In this document: in pieces, positions 8,812 through 17,655 of the stretch
How positions within the stretch are numbered: position 1 is the first letter of the stretch
How the letters are laid out: every line of letters begins with the position of its first letter
From: Clostridium saudiense
GTDB lineage: Bacteria; Bacillota; Clostridia; Clostridiales; Clostridiaceae
DNA: 64,000 nucleotides
Direction: 5' to 3'
Assembly (NCBI RefSeq): GCF_000577815.1
Contig: NZ_CBYM010000007.1
Coordinates: forward strand, 1 to 64,000
Position numbers and translations under genes: made by a program
The notes under the pieces: model-generated
What the model was told of the DNA's origin: nothing
Database searches by the model: none
What the model saw: the letters and a program-made list of their open reading frames with translations, nothing else

Positions 8812-9459
8812 TTACATTCCAAAAATTAATTTAGCTATAGTATAGAAAAAGTTATAAATTAAGTTAACTGGAATTGATAATATAGTTCCACCAGCAAAAA
8901 TAATTAATATAAGTATTAAAAATTGATATTGATATATCTTATCTGAAACCTTATAAAATGTTTTTGGCCATATATCTCTAAATATTTCAAACCCAGCTAA
9001 TCCTGGTAATGGTAATAAATTAAATACAAATAAACTTATGTTTATTGAAGTTATAAACTTTAACATATAAAATAATATAAAGAATATTGTTTCAGGTAAT
9101 ATACTTGATAAAAACTTTGATGTAAATACAAGTAAAATTATACCTATAAAACCTACGAATAAATTTGCTAAAGGTGCTGCAATAGAAACCTTTATAGCAT
9201 CTTTATACCCCCTTTTATATGCACTAGGATTCGTATTTAATGGTTTAGTCCATCCGAATCCAGCTATTAAAATCATTATAAACCCTATTAAATCTATATG
9301 TGCTGCTGGATTTAAAGTTAATCTTCCTTGAAATCTAGGTGTTTTATCACCTAATTTATCTGCAACCAAAGCTTTTGCATATCCTTGTGCAGTAAAAGCT
9401 ATTAATATAGCCGGAATTTTTAAAATAAGGTAAAGTAATTGCATTCTAAATGAGCTCAT
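8812..9459 (-). CDS. Site-2 protease (M50) homologue without zinc ligands
   Basis: A 215-residue polytopic membrane protein clearly related to small M50 proteases of the YwhC type: ADKLGDKTPRFQGRLTLNP, HIDLIGFIMIL and GFGWTKPL are family blocks. The catalytic HExxH, expected at residues 25-29, reads QGYAK. The third-ligand motif, normally NLLPxPxLDG, reads NLLPLPGLAG (147-156). All three zinc ligands and the catalytic Glu are therefore replaced. The protein is probably a non-proteolytic membrane scaffold or regulator. It is a single gene, convergent with the Ppx-like gene. Confidence 0.85.
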   Translation of the reverse strand: MSSFRMQLLYLILKIPAILIAFTAQGYAKALVADKLGDKTPRFQGRLTLNPAAHIDLIGFIMILIAGFGWTKPLNTNPSAYKRGYKDAIKVSIAAPLANLFVGFIGIILLVFTSKFLSSILPETIFFILFYMLKFITSINISLFVFNLLPLPGLAGFEIFRDIWPKTFYKVSDKIYQYQFLILILIIFAGGTILSIPVNLIYNFFYTIAKLIFGM

Positions 9460-9539
9460 CTTTCCTCTCCTTTCATTTCTTTTAAAAACATTATATCACA
9501 TATTATGGTACATAATATCTTATTTAAAATAATTTAATA

Positions 9540-9570
9540 AAATAAAAGCGATGAACTAAATTCATCGCTT
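9540..9570 (-). terminator. LCP gene terminator
   Basis: A 10-bp stem AAGCGATGAA with TTCATCGCTT and a 5-nt loop, followed on the minus strand by TTTTATTTTATT. Confidence 0.85.
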
Positions 9571-9579
9571 TATCTTCTA

Positions 9580-10953
9580 CTATTCAGCTGGTTTTACTTC
9601 ATTTGGATTAGTTTCTTGTTCACCTATATCCTCACTTGGTGTTGTTTCTGGCTTTTGTTCTTCTGTTGGTGGTGGTGTTGTTGGAGGTGTTACTTCCTCT
9701 TCCTTTTCATCACTTACTGGTGGCGTTGTTGGTGTTGTTGGAGGTGTTACTTCCTCTTCCTTTTCATCACTTACTGGTGGTGTTGTTTGTGTTCCCCCAG
9801 TACTTCCACCTTGATTACTATTATTAGATGCTGGTGGTTCAGTAACATCTACACTATTTTCTTCATAGTCTTTAGGATTTATATTATGTCTATCATTATA
9901 ATCACTTTCTTCTGCTTTGTAATCTGACATTGCTTCATTAAAAGAATCATAATCATATGTTGATGAATCTGGTATTTTATTTTCAAAAACAAATTCTCTT
10001 AAGTATTTTGCATTTTGCTCCGTATCCATTAAAAATACCCAACCTAAATTTTTATATAATCTTCCATCTGCTAATTCTGGTATAGGTATTTGTAATTGTT
10101 CTATTTCTAAAGCCGGGAATTTATAAATAGTATAAGCCATATTTAATGCTTCTATTGGATCAATATTGGTTTTAATATAATCAAGCATGCTATTCATAAT
10201 TCCTAAATACTTACTTGGTTTTGTTTCTTTTAACTTTTCTGCAACTTTTATTAAAACCTCTCTTTGTCTATCGGTTCTAGCATATTCATCTCCAACACCT
10301 TTTCTTATTCTTGCATATGATAGTGCTTGTTTACCATTTAAAATCTGTACTCCTGCTTCAGTTACTGGACAATCATTTCCACCAGTAGATTCTCCAATAT
10401 ATTTATTTAACTCCTCAAGCATATAATCTTCAACATCAAATTCTAATCCTCCCATTTGATCGATTATAGCTTCAAATCCCCAAAAGTTAATAATAATATA
10501 TTTATCTAAATTTATTCCATATGTATTTCTAATAGTTTCTATTAGTAACTCTGGTCCACCATATGCTAAAGCTGCATTTAATTTTCCTTCGCCATGTCCA
10601 GGTATATTTACTAATGTATCTCTAAATAATGATGTTAATCTTATATTTTTATTGTTATTATCTAATGTTGCTATAATAATTGAATCCGCTCTTGCAGCTT
10701 CATCTAACGTTCTTGCATCTGTTCCAAGTAATAAAACATTTGTTATACCATCAACTTCTTGGTAGTCAATATCGCTTGTTATTTCTGATTGATTTAACCC
10801 TGAATATATTCTACTCCTTATATAAAGATATCCAGAAGCTAACATACCGATTATTAATGCAAAAACAACTACAGTCGATAATATTATTTTCTTTTTTGTA
10901 GACCATCTTTTTTTACTAGAACGCTTTTTTCTATTTTTATTTTGTTCATTCAT
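9580..10953 (-). CDS. LytR-CpsA-Psr (LCP) family cell-wall ligase
   Basis: A 457-residue LCP protein. The cytoplasmic N-terminus is very basic (NRKKRSSKKRWSTKKK) and is followed by one membrane helix and an extracellular LCP domain with NVLLLGTDAR, DSIIIATLD, SLFRDTLVNIPG and YARIRKGVGDEYARTDRQ. The conserved Arg/Asp residues for pyrophosphate-lipid binding are present. LCP enzymes transfer undecaprenyl-linked glycopolymers to peptidoglycan. The C-terminal 110 residues are a Pro/Thr/Glu linker with duplicated TPPVSDEKEEEV units. The start was moved 33 nt inward to an ATG with an AAGGGAT site. Confidence 0.9.
   Translation of the reverse strand: MNEQNKNRKKRSSKKRWSTKKKIILSTVVVFALIIGMLASGYLYIRSRIYSGLNQSEITSDIDYQEVDGITNVLLLGTDARTLDEAARADSIIIATLDNNNKNIRLTSLFRDTLVNIPGHGEGKLNAALAYGGPELLIETIRNTYGINLDKYIIINFWGFEAIIDQMGGLEFDVEDYMLEELNKYIGESTGGNDCPVTEAGVQILNGKQALSYARIRKGVGDEYARTDRQREVLIKVAEKLKETKPSKYLGIMNSMLDYIKTNIDPIEALNMAYTIYKFPALEIEQLQIPIPELADGRLYKNLGWVFLMDTEQNAKYLREFVFENKIPDSSTYDYDSFNEAMSDYKAEESDYNDRHNINPKDYEENSVDVTEPPASNNSNQGGSTGGTQTTPPVSDEKEEEVTPPTTPTTPPVSDEKEEEVTPPTTPPPTEEQKPETTPSEDIGEQETNPNEVKPAE
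9674..9787. repeat. 57-bp tandem duplication in the LCP tail
   Basis: Two head-to-tail copies (9674-9730 and 9731-9787) differ at one base. Each encodes 19 residues containing TPPVSDEKEEEV. The near-identity implies recent duplication or slippage that keeps frame. Confidence 0.92.
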
Positions 10954-11381
10954 AGCTGTGCCATCCCTTCGAAAATGTTTATTCATTTTTTAAGTTAAAT
11001 ATTGCATTATTATTATTTTCTAAATGTAGTTTATACAACTTACATTATATAATTATAAAATAATAAATATAATAATACCACAATTTCTTTCAAAGTTTTA
11101 TTAAATTTTTAGAGATTTAGAATTTTTTTTTAAAAAAGTGGTATATATTGCACATTAAAGTTGTATCTAGTCTTTTTTATTCTTTTTATATATTATTTTG
11201 TAGTTTATTACTTATATACTTTAATTATTTTAACATTATTCTACTTGTTTTGGATAAACTATTATTAAAGAAAATATTATTTATTGAATATTTTAAAATA
11301 AAAAAATTTTAATATTTACTTATATATCTTAAAGTATTATTATAAGTAATGTGAAAAATTAATAGATTTGGAGGTCTTTTT
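10954..11381. other. Divergent intergenic region, LCP / arginase
   Basis: A 428-nt AT-rich spacer. A plausible arginase promoter TTTACT-17-TATTAT lies at 11315-11343. No further gene, repeat or RNA structure stands out. Confidence 0.5.
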
Positions 11382-12281
11382 ATGAATATAAGTATTATTG
11401 GAATGCCTCTTTTTTATGGTTGTGATAAACCTGGAGTAGAAAAGGGCCCTGAAGAGTTAAGAAAAAACAACCTCATTGATATATTTGAAAAGAATCATAA
11501 TGTTTATGATTTAGGAGATATAGAAGTTGAAAAAGTTAGCGAAAAAGAAAAATATAAAGGTGATTTAAAATTAAAATATTTAACACAAGTTGTTAATGCA
11601 AATAATGGACTAGCTTCTAAAGTTTTAGAAGCATTAGAAAATGATACCTTCCCATTTATAGTTGGTGGAGATCATTCTTTAGCTTTAGGATCACTTGCTG
11701 GTGCAAGTAAATATTTTGGAGATGATTTAGCAGTAATTTGGATAGATGCTCATGGAGACATTAATACAGACAAGACCTCACCTTCAGGAAATATTCATGG
11801 TATGCCTTTAGCTGCTTCAATGGGTTATGGTTATGAAAAATTAACTTCAATTTTCTTTGATAAAGCTAAAATCAAACCAGAAAATGTTTTTATTTTGGCT
11901 TGTCGTGATTTAGACAAAGGTGAAGTAGATTTAATAAATGAATTAAATATGCATGTATGGACTAATGAACAAATCAATAACTTAGGTACAAAAGAAGTAT
12001 TAAATCAATTATTATCATTAATTAAAGAAAAGAATATAAAAAATATTCATCTCTCTTATGATATTGATTGTTTAGATCCTGATTATGTTCCTGGGACAGG
12101 AACTCCTGTAAGCGATGGATTAAGTTATTCACAAAGTAAAGAACTTCTTCAAGGAATTATGAGTACAAGCTTAGTAAGTTCTATGGATTTTGTAGAATAT
12201 AATCCTGATTTAGATAAAAATAATAAAACAAAAGAAACATGTGTTGAATTACTAAAGTTAATCTCAAATGAATTGAATTAA
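11382..12281 (+). CDS. rocF: Arginase
   Basis: A 299-residue enzyme of the ureohydrolase family, cleaving arginine to ornithine and urea. The binuclear Mn ligands are visible: GGDHS (95-99), DAHGD (122-126) and DIDCLDPD (227-234). SGNIHGMPLAA and the closing VEYNP segment are typical of arginase rather than agmatinase. The ribosome site is TTGGAGGTC before the ATG. It is monocistronic, ending at a strong hairpin. Ornithine made here could feed polyamine synthesis, and the polyamine importer lies 3 kb away, but no direct link is visible. Confidence 0.93.
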   Translation: MNISIIGMPLFYGCDKPGVEKGPEELRKNNLIDIFEKNHNVYDLGDIEVEKVSEKEKYKGDLKLKYLTQVVNANNGLASKVLEALENDTFPFIVGGDHSLALGSLAGASKYFGDDLAVIWIDAHGDINTDKTSPSGNIHGMPLAASMGYGYEKLTSIFFDKAKIKPENVFILACRDLDKGEVDLINELNMHVWTNEQINNLGTKEVLNQLLSLIKEKNIKNIHLSYDIDCLDPDYVPGTGTPVSDGLSYSQSKELLQGIMSTSLVSSMDFVEYNPDLDKNNKTKETCVELLKLISNELN

Positions 12282-12284
12282 TAA

Positions 12285-12324
12285 AAATGCTTTTTACTTT
12301 CAAGTAAGTAAAAAGCATTTTTTT
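12285..12324 (+). terminator. rocF terminator
   Basis: A 15-bp stem (12285-12299 with 12306-12320) ending in a run of T residues. Confidence 0.92.
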
Positions 12325-12392
12325 ATGAAAAATTGTTAATTAACATAACTTATGATATTATAAAATCAATAAAAATATTTTTGGAGGCACAG

Positions 12393-13019
12393 ATGAAACT
12401 TTTATTTTTTGATACTGAAACAACTAGTGTAAGACCTGGCCATATATGTCAGTTAAGTTATATAACAGTTGATACTTCAACTAAACCCCAAACTACAACA
12501 GGGAAAAATTTCTTCTTTACAGTGGATGAAATGGATCCGGCAGCCGAAGAAGTTCATGGTTTTTCATTAGAAAAATTGTATGAATTATCAAATGGTTTAG
12601 AATTTCTTGAACAAATTCAAGATTTTATGTCTGACTTCTTTGATGCTGATTTTGTAATTGGTCATAATGTTCAGTTTGATGTTAAATTCTTAAAGCACGA
12701 AGTTAATTCTCTATATGAAGCTGGTATGATTGATTGTTCTTGGGAACCTAAAAAGACATTTTGTACTATGGCTTACTATAAAAACATTTGTCAAATTCCT
12801 TCTCCAAGTGGCAATGGCATAAAAAACCCTAAGCTTTCTGAAGTAATAAACTTCTTAGGAATCTCTGACGATACTATTGCAAAAAAAGCTGATGAATTAT
12901 TCCAAGGTAGTGGGAATTATCATGATGCAAGATTTGATACTGCTGCCGTTTATCTTTTAGTTATAGAAGGTATGAAAAAGAAATATATTAAACCTGGATT
13001 TTTTTCTAGTCAACTTTAA
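12393..13019 (+). CDS. DnaQ-like DEDDh 3'-5' exonuclease
   Basis: A 208-residue exonuclease with DTETT (Asp7/Glu9), a central IGHNVQFDVKFL block and HDARFDTAAVYLL at the C-terminus. Together these give the D-E-D-H-D set of the proofreading/RNase T family. It likely trims 3' ends of DNA or RNA. It is shorter than and separate from PolC. The longest frame starts 60 nt upstream, but the ATG at 12393 has GGAGG 6 nt before it and puts the first motif at the usual distance from the N-terminus. Confidence 0.85.
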   Translation: MKLLFFDTETTSVRPGHICQLSYITVDTSTKPQTTTGKNFFFTVDEMDPAAEEVHGFSLEKLYELSNGLEFLEQIQDFMSDFFDADFVIGHNVQFDVKFLKHEVNSLYEAGMIDCSWEPKKTFCTMAYYKNICQIPSPSGNGIKNPKLSEVINFLGISDDTIAKKADELFQGSGNYHDARFDTAAVYLLVIEGMKKKYIKPGFFSSQL

Positions 13020-13030
13020 TTATAAACCTA

Positions 13031-13062
13031 AAAAGAGGATGTTAATTAAAACATCCTCTTTT
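13031..13062. terminator. Bidirectional terminator
   Basis: A 13-bp stem AAAAGAGGATGTT with its complement, placed between the converging exonuclease and pflA genes. Confidence 0.88.
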
Positions 13063-13073
13063 ATACATATTTT

Positions 13074-13787
13074 TTATATATCTAATAACTTGTATAGTTC
13101 TTTACATTTTTCTTTGTCCATTGCTGGAGTTCCCTCTAATCTATACTTTATTCCCATAGTTTCATACTTATTTACTCCTAATAAGTGATATGGTAATAAT
13201 TCAACTTTTTCTACATTATTTAAAGTTTTTATAAACTTACCTAATTCAGTAATATATTCTTCATTATCTGTTAAACCTGGAACAACTACTTGTCTTATCC
13301 ATAATTTAGTATCACATTTTTTACATGCCTCAAGGAATTTTAAACTTTCATCAATATTAATTCCTGTCATATACTTGTACCCTTCTGCTGTTAAATGCTT
13401 AACATCAAAAAGAACTAAATCTGTATATTTTAATATTTCTTCATAATTTCCAGCCCCTACACCTGAAGTATCTAAAGTTGTATGTATTCCTTTTTCTTTA
13501 CATAGCTTTAAACATTCCTTTAAAAACTCTGGTTGTCTTAAAGGATCTCCACCTGAAAAAGTAACTCCACCACCTGATCTTTCAAAGTAAGATCTAAATC
13601 TAACTATTCTATTAACTAATTCTTCTGGTGTTAATTCTAAATTATCTTCACCTTTATCGCTCCATGTATCAGGGTTATGACAATATTGACATCTTAGTGC
13701 ACATCCTTGCATAAATACTACAACTCTTATTCCTGGTCCATCCACAAGGCCCATTGTTTCTATTGAATGTATTCTTCCTTTTAGCAT
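13074..13787 (-). CDS. pflA: Pyruvate formate-lyase-activating enzyme
   Basis: A 237-residue radical SAM enzyme that installs the glycyl radical on pyruvate formate-lyase. The cluster motif is CALRCQYC near residue 29, followed by GGVTFSGGDPLRQPEF, LDTSG and VKHL blocks, all typical of PflA. Length is normal, with no extra ferredoxin domain, which argues against the longer glycerol or arylacetate activases. The partner pflB is often adjacent in clostridia but is not in this window. GGAGGAAG precedes the ATG. Confidence 0.92.
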   Translation of the reverse strand: MLKGRIHSIETMGLVDGPGIRVVVFMQGCALRCQYCHNPDTWSDKGEDNLELTPEELVNRIVRFRSYFERSGGGVTFSGGDPLRQPEFLKECLKLCKEKGIHTTLDTSGVGAGNYEEILKYTDLVLFDVKHLTAEGYKYMTGINIDESLKFLEACKKCDTKLWIRQVVVPGLTDNEEYITELGKFIKTLNNVEKVELLPYHLLGVNKYETMGIKYRLEGTPAMDKEKCKELYKLLDI

Positions 13788-14232
13788 TATACTTCCTCCA
13801 ATTTATCTATAAGTTATTAACCAATTAATTTTACTTATATCTTTTTATTTAATTATTAAATTTTTTCTTTCTTTCATTATACACCTTAACCTTATATTTG
13901 TTAATACTTCATCATAATCATTATTTATTCATAATAATTATTATTTGTTTAAAATAATAATTCACATAATAATTAATTTAATATTTATTTATTATATTAG
14001 TATTTTTTTTGCTTAGTTTACTCATTATAACTTTATATAGTATTAGTTAAAGTAATTATTGTACTATCACTACAATTCTTTTTTTAAAATTTTTTATTTA
14101 AATTCTACAATTCTTAGTTTTACTAAACTTTTAATGTATAAATGTTAAACTTATGTTTATTTCTTTTACTTTAACCCCTTATTTTAAAAGGAAAATTCAA
14201 AATTATATTTTTAACATTTTTTTTAAAAATTA
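13788..14232. other. Long AT-rich spacer, pflA / polyamine operon
   Basis: About 445 nt of very AT-rich DNA between divergent genes, upstream of both pflA and the pot operon. It has runs of AATAATTATT-type palindromes but no convincing gene, RNA or repeat. It presumably holds the pflA promoter. Confidence 0.4.
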
Positions 14233-14261
14233 TTGATTTTTTGTTTATATGTCTATATAAT
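14233..14261 (+). promoter_or_regulatory. Promoter of the polyamine operon
   Basis: TTGATT-17-TATAAT, a near-consensus sigma-A promoter about 80 nt before the XRE-cupin gene. Confidence 0.72.
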
Positions 14262-14268
14262 AACATTG

Positions 14269-14320
14269 TTTGTTTAGTAATTTTAAACCTTTAGTTTAGT
14301 AATAGTTATTATCAAACAAA
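14269..14320 (+). promoter_or_regulatory. Candidate autoregulatory operator of the XRE-cupin gene
   Basis: An imperfect inverted repeat: TTTGTTTAGTAAT (14269-14281) faces ATTATCAAACAAA (14308-14320), matching at 11 of 13 positions. It begins at the predicted transcription start. Binding by the encoded XRE regulator is inferred. Confidence 0.45.
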
Positions 14321-14340
14321 ATGAAAGGCAAGGTGAAATT

Positions 14341-14880
14341 GTGCAAATTGGTGATAAAATTAAACGAATGAGAATTGAAAAAGGATTAACACAAGAAGAA
14401 CTTGCTAATAGATGTGAATTATCTAAGGGATTTATATCTCAAGTAGAAAATGATTTAACTTCTCCCTCTATAGCAACACTAATAGACATTCTTGAAATAC
14501 TAGGGACAAACCTAAAAGAATTTTTTAGTGACGATAAGGATGAAAAAATAACTTATACATACGAAGATATGTTTGAAACTGAAAATTCTGACTTGAAATA
14601 TAAATTAATGTGGCTAGTTCCTAATGCACAAAAAAATGAAATGGAACCTATAATGATAACAATTGAATCTGGTGGGAAATATCTAGAAGAAGAACCTCAT
14701 GAAGGCGAAGAATTTGGATATGTATTATCTGGAAGTATAACTCTACATTTAGGAGATAAATCTTATAAAGTCCGTAAAAACGAAAGTTTTTATTTTAAAC
14801 CTAGAGCAAATCACTATATCAGTAATGATGGTAAAACTACAGCTAAGGTTATTTGGATTTCTACTCCCCCATCATTTTAG
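14341..14880 (+). CDS. XRE-cupin regulator of polyamine transport
   Basis: A 179-residue regulator with a GTG start after AAGGTGA. An XRE helix-turn-helix fills residues about 3-60 (KGLTQEELANRCELSKGFISQ covers the DNA-reading helices). A C-terminal cupin domain (about 105-178) has HEGEEFGYVLSGSITLHLG. The same architecture is seen in PuuR-like polyamine sensors, and the gene heads potABCD, so putrescine or spermidine is the likely ligand. It probably represses or activates the operon from its leader; the mode is unknown. Confidence 0.85.
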   Translation: MQIGDKIKRMRIEKGLTQEELANRCELSKGFISQVENDLTSPSIATLIDILEILGTNLKEFFSDDKDEKITYTYEDMFETENSDLKYKLMWLVPNAQKNEMEPIMITIESGGKYLEEEPHEGEEFGYVLSGSITLHLGDKSYKVRKNESFYFKPRANHYISNDGKTTAKVIWISTPPSF

Positions 14881-14954
14881 ATAAATTTATATATACTCAT
14901 TAGAAAAATGTGATAAGGTGTTTCCTTTTAATATTAAAGAAAGAGGTGTTTTTT

Positions 14955-16013
14955 TTGAGTCAAAATATTATAGAAATACAAGGTGTATCTAAAGTTTATG
15001 GTGATAATACTGTCTTAGATAATCTTTCGCTGAATATAAGAAAAAATGAATTTTTAACATTGCTTGGTCCTAGTGGCTGTGGTAAAACTACGACTCTTAA
15101 AATAATAGCAGGATTTGAAACTGCTGACAGTGGAAAGGTTGTCTTTGCCGGAAATGATATTTCTGATGTACCTCCTTACAAAAGACAATTAAATACAGTA
15201 TTCCAAAAGTATGCTTTATTTCCTCATATGAATATTTATGAAAATATTGCTTTTGGTCTAAAAATTAAAAAACTACCTAAAAATGAAATTGATAAAAAAG
15301 TTCATGAAATGCTAAAAATGGTAGCATTAGAAGGTTTTGAAAAAAGATCTGTAGACTCACTTAGTGGTGGTCAGCAACAAAGAGTTGCAATTGCAAGAGC
15401 ATTAGTTAATGAACCTCAAGTTCTTTTATTAGATGAGCCTCTTGGTGCATTAGACTTAAAGCTTAGAAAAGAAATGCAATTAGAACTTAAAAAAATTCAA
15501 AAAAGACTTGGTATTACTTTTATCTTTGTAACTCACGATCAGGAAGAAGCTCTTACTATGTCTGATACAATAGTTGTAATGAACAAGGGAGAAATACAAC
15601 AAATGGGATCTCCTGAAGATATTTATAATGAACCAGCAAATGCTTTTGTTGCTGACTTTATTGGAGAAAGTAACATCTTAGATGGAATAATGCTTGAGGA
15701 TTATAAAGTTAAATTTGCAGATACTATATTTAAATGTGTAGACAGTGGTTTTAATCCATCTGAGGACATTGACGTTGTAATTAGACCTGAAGATATAGAA
15801 ATAACTACTGCCGATAAAGGAATGTTAACTGGTAAAGTTAACTCTGTTACCTTCAAAGGAGTTCATTACGAAATTGAAGTTATTACAGAAAATAATACTT
15901 GGATTATTCATAATATAAAAAGCGCAACTGTCGGAAACACTGTTGGTTTAATAATAGATCCAGAATCAATACATATAATGAGAAAGGTGAAAGACTATGA
16001 GAAAGAAAAATAA
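14955..16013 (+). CDS. potA: Spermidine/putrescine ABC transporter ATPase
   Basis: A 352-residue ABC ATPase. Walker A is GPSGCGKTT (38-46), followed by the Q-loop [12 protein letters not shown], the signature LSGGQQQR, the Walker [12 protein letters not shown] and the switch VTHDQEEA. The C-terminal TOBE domain (from about 265) reads [10 protein letters not shown]. It powers polyamine import from the cytoplasmic face. The start was taken as the TTG with GAGGTG 6 nt upstream rather than an ATG 45 nt earlier without a ribosome site. Its 3' end overlaps potB by 17 nt, so translation is coupled. Confidence 0.95.
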   Translation: MSQNIIEIQGVSKVYGDNTVLDNLSLNIRKNEFLTLLGPSGCGKTTTLKIIAGFETADSGKVVFAGNDISDVPPYKRQLNTVFQKYALFPHMNIYENIAFGLKIKKLPKNEIDKKVHEMLKMVALEGFEKRSVDSLSGGQQQRVAIARALVNEPQVLLLDEPLGALDLKLRKEMQLELKKIQKRLGITFIFVTHDQEEALTMSDTIVVMNKGEIQQMGSPEDIYNEPANAFVADFIGESNILDGIMLEDYKVKFADTIFKCVDSGFNPSEDIDVVIRPEDIEITTADKGMLTGKVNSVTFKGVHYEIEVITENNTWIIHNIKSATVGNTVGLIIDPESIHIMRKVKDYEKEK

Positions 16014-16824
16014 TCAAAGTGCTTTACCTGCAGCACCTTATGTTGTGTGGAGTTCACTTTTTATTGTTATTCCACTATTAATAGTAGTATTTTTTGGTTT
16101 CACAATAAAATCTGGAGATAGTTATCATTTTTCACTAGAGAATTTTCAAAGATTAATGGACCCTAAATACTTAAAAGTTTTTGGAAGAAGTATTCTTTTA
16201 GCTGTAGAAGCTACTTTAGGTTGCCTTATTTTAGGTTATCCCGTTGCGTATTTAATTTCAAAAATGCGTGAAGGTAAAAGAAATATTTTAATTATGCTAT
16301 TTATAATACCAATGTGGATGAATTTCTTATTAAGAACCTATGCTTGGCTACCTATTCTAGGTAAAAACGGATTAATTAATTCTCTTTTAGTTACCCTAGG
16401 CTTTGCACGCGCTAATCTTCTTTATAATGATTTTGCAGTTTTATTAGGTATGATTTATAACTTTTTACCATTTATGATTTTACCTATTTATACTGTATTA
16501 ATAAAGATGGATACTGATTTAATTAATGCAGCTTCAGATTTAGGTGCAAGTAGAAAGGAAATTTTCACAAAAATAATTTTCCCTCTAAGTATGCCTGGAA
16601 TAATTTCTGGTATTACTATGGTATTTATGCCTGCTGTTTCTACCTTTGTTATTTCAAGAATATTAGGTGGAGGCCAATACATGCTACTTGGTAATTTAAT
16701 TGAAACTCAATATACTTCAATGGATGATTGGAACTTTGGATCTGCAATTGCAATTTTCATGATGATAATAATTTTAATATCTATGGCCTTCATGAATAAA
16801 TTTGAAGGTACTGATGATAAATAA
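15997..16824 (+). CDS. potB: Spermidine/putrescine permease PotB
   Basis: A 275-residue membrane permease with about six helices. The cytoplasmic EAA loop is [20 protein letters not shown], which docks on PotA. The start ATG lies inside the end of potA, after GAAAGGTG. Together with PotC it forms the translocation pore for polyamines. Confidence 0.94.
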   Translation: MRKKNNQSALPAAPYVVWSSLFIVIPLLIVVFFGFTIKSGDSYHFSLENFQRLMDPKYLKVFGRSILLAVEATLGCLILGYPVAYLISKMREGKRNILIMLFIIPMWMNFLLRTYAWLPILGKNGLINSLLVTLGFARANLLYNDFAVLLGMIYNFLPFMILPIYTVLIKMDTDLINAASDLGASRKEIFTKIIFPLSMPGIISGITMVFMPAVSTFVISRILGGGQYMLLGNLIETQYTSMDDWNFGSAIAIFMMIIILISMAFMNKFEGTDDK

Positions 16825-16841
16825 TAAGGAGGACGTATATT

Positions 16842-17654
16842 ATGGTTAAAAAGCTTGAATCTTTCATTAAAAGATTTTATCTACTAATTATTTTTGTGTT
16901 TTTATATACACCAATAGTTACCTTAATGATATTCTCCTTTAATGATTCAAAATCAACTGCAAAATGGAATGGATTCACATTAAGATGGTATAGTGAGCTT
17001 TTCCAAAACACAAGAATAATGGATGCATTAAAGTATACATTAATAATTGCTGTACTTGCTTCAATTATAGCAACTATAATTGGAACTTTAGCTGCAATAG
17101 GAATTCATAGAATGAAAGGTGTTCCTAAAAAAACACTACTAAATATAAATAATCTACCTGTATTAAATCCTGATATAGTTACAGGTATTTCACTTATGAG
17201 TTTATTTATTTTTATATTTCCTATTTTAAATAAAATAGGGATAAATGCTCAATTTGGATTTGGAACAATGCTTTTAGCACATATTACTTTTAATATTCCT
17301 TATGTAATATTATCAGTATTACCAAAATTAAAGCAATTACCTCATAATATAACTGAAGCAGCTTTAGATTTAGGTGCAACACCTGGTTATGCAATGTGGA
17401 AAATAATACTTCCTCAAATAAAGCCGGGGATATTTGCAGGATTATTAATGGCATTTACTATGTCTATTGATGATTTTGTAATAAGTTTCTTTACAACAGG
17501 TCCTGGAGTTACTAATCTTTCTATAGAAATATACTCCATGGCTAGAAAAGGTATCAATCCATCAATAAATGCATTATCAACTTTAATGTTTATTACAGTA
17601 TTAATTTTATTATTAATTGTTAATAGAAAAGAATTTACTTCAAGGGGTGTGTAG
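16842..17654 (+). CDS. potC: Spermidine/putrescine permease PotC
   Basis: A 270-residue second permease subunit with about six helices. Its EAA loop is AALDLGATPGYAMWKIILPQ. It starts 17 nt after potB with AAGGAGG ahead of the ATG, and ends one base before the potD start codon, which shows tight operon packing. It pairs with PotB in the membrane. Confidence 0.94.
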   Translation: MVKKLESFIKRFYLLIIFVFLYTPIVTLMIFSFNDSKSTAKWNGFTLRWYSELFQNTRIMDALKYTLIIAVLASIIATIIGTLAAIGIHRMKGVPKKTLLNINNLPVLNPDIVTGISLMSLFIFIFPILNKIGINAQFGFGTMLLAHITFNIPYVILSVLPKLKQLPHNITEAALDLGATPGYAMWKIILPQIKPGIFAGLLMAFTMSIDDFVISFFTTGPGVTNLSIEIYSMARKGINPSINALSTLMFITVLILLLIVNRKEFTSRGV

Positions 17655-17655
17655 A

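Noticed and set aside
9616-9927. Long plus-strand frames opposite the LCP tail
   Set aside because: They mirror the Pro/Thr/Glu repeat on the other strand, giving Trp/Cys/Leu-rich nonsense.
13850-14232. Possible small RNA in the long AT-rich spacer
   Set aside because: Only AT palindromes typical of the base composition; no promoter-terminator pair.
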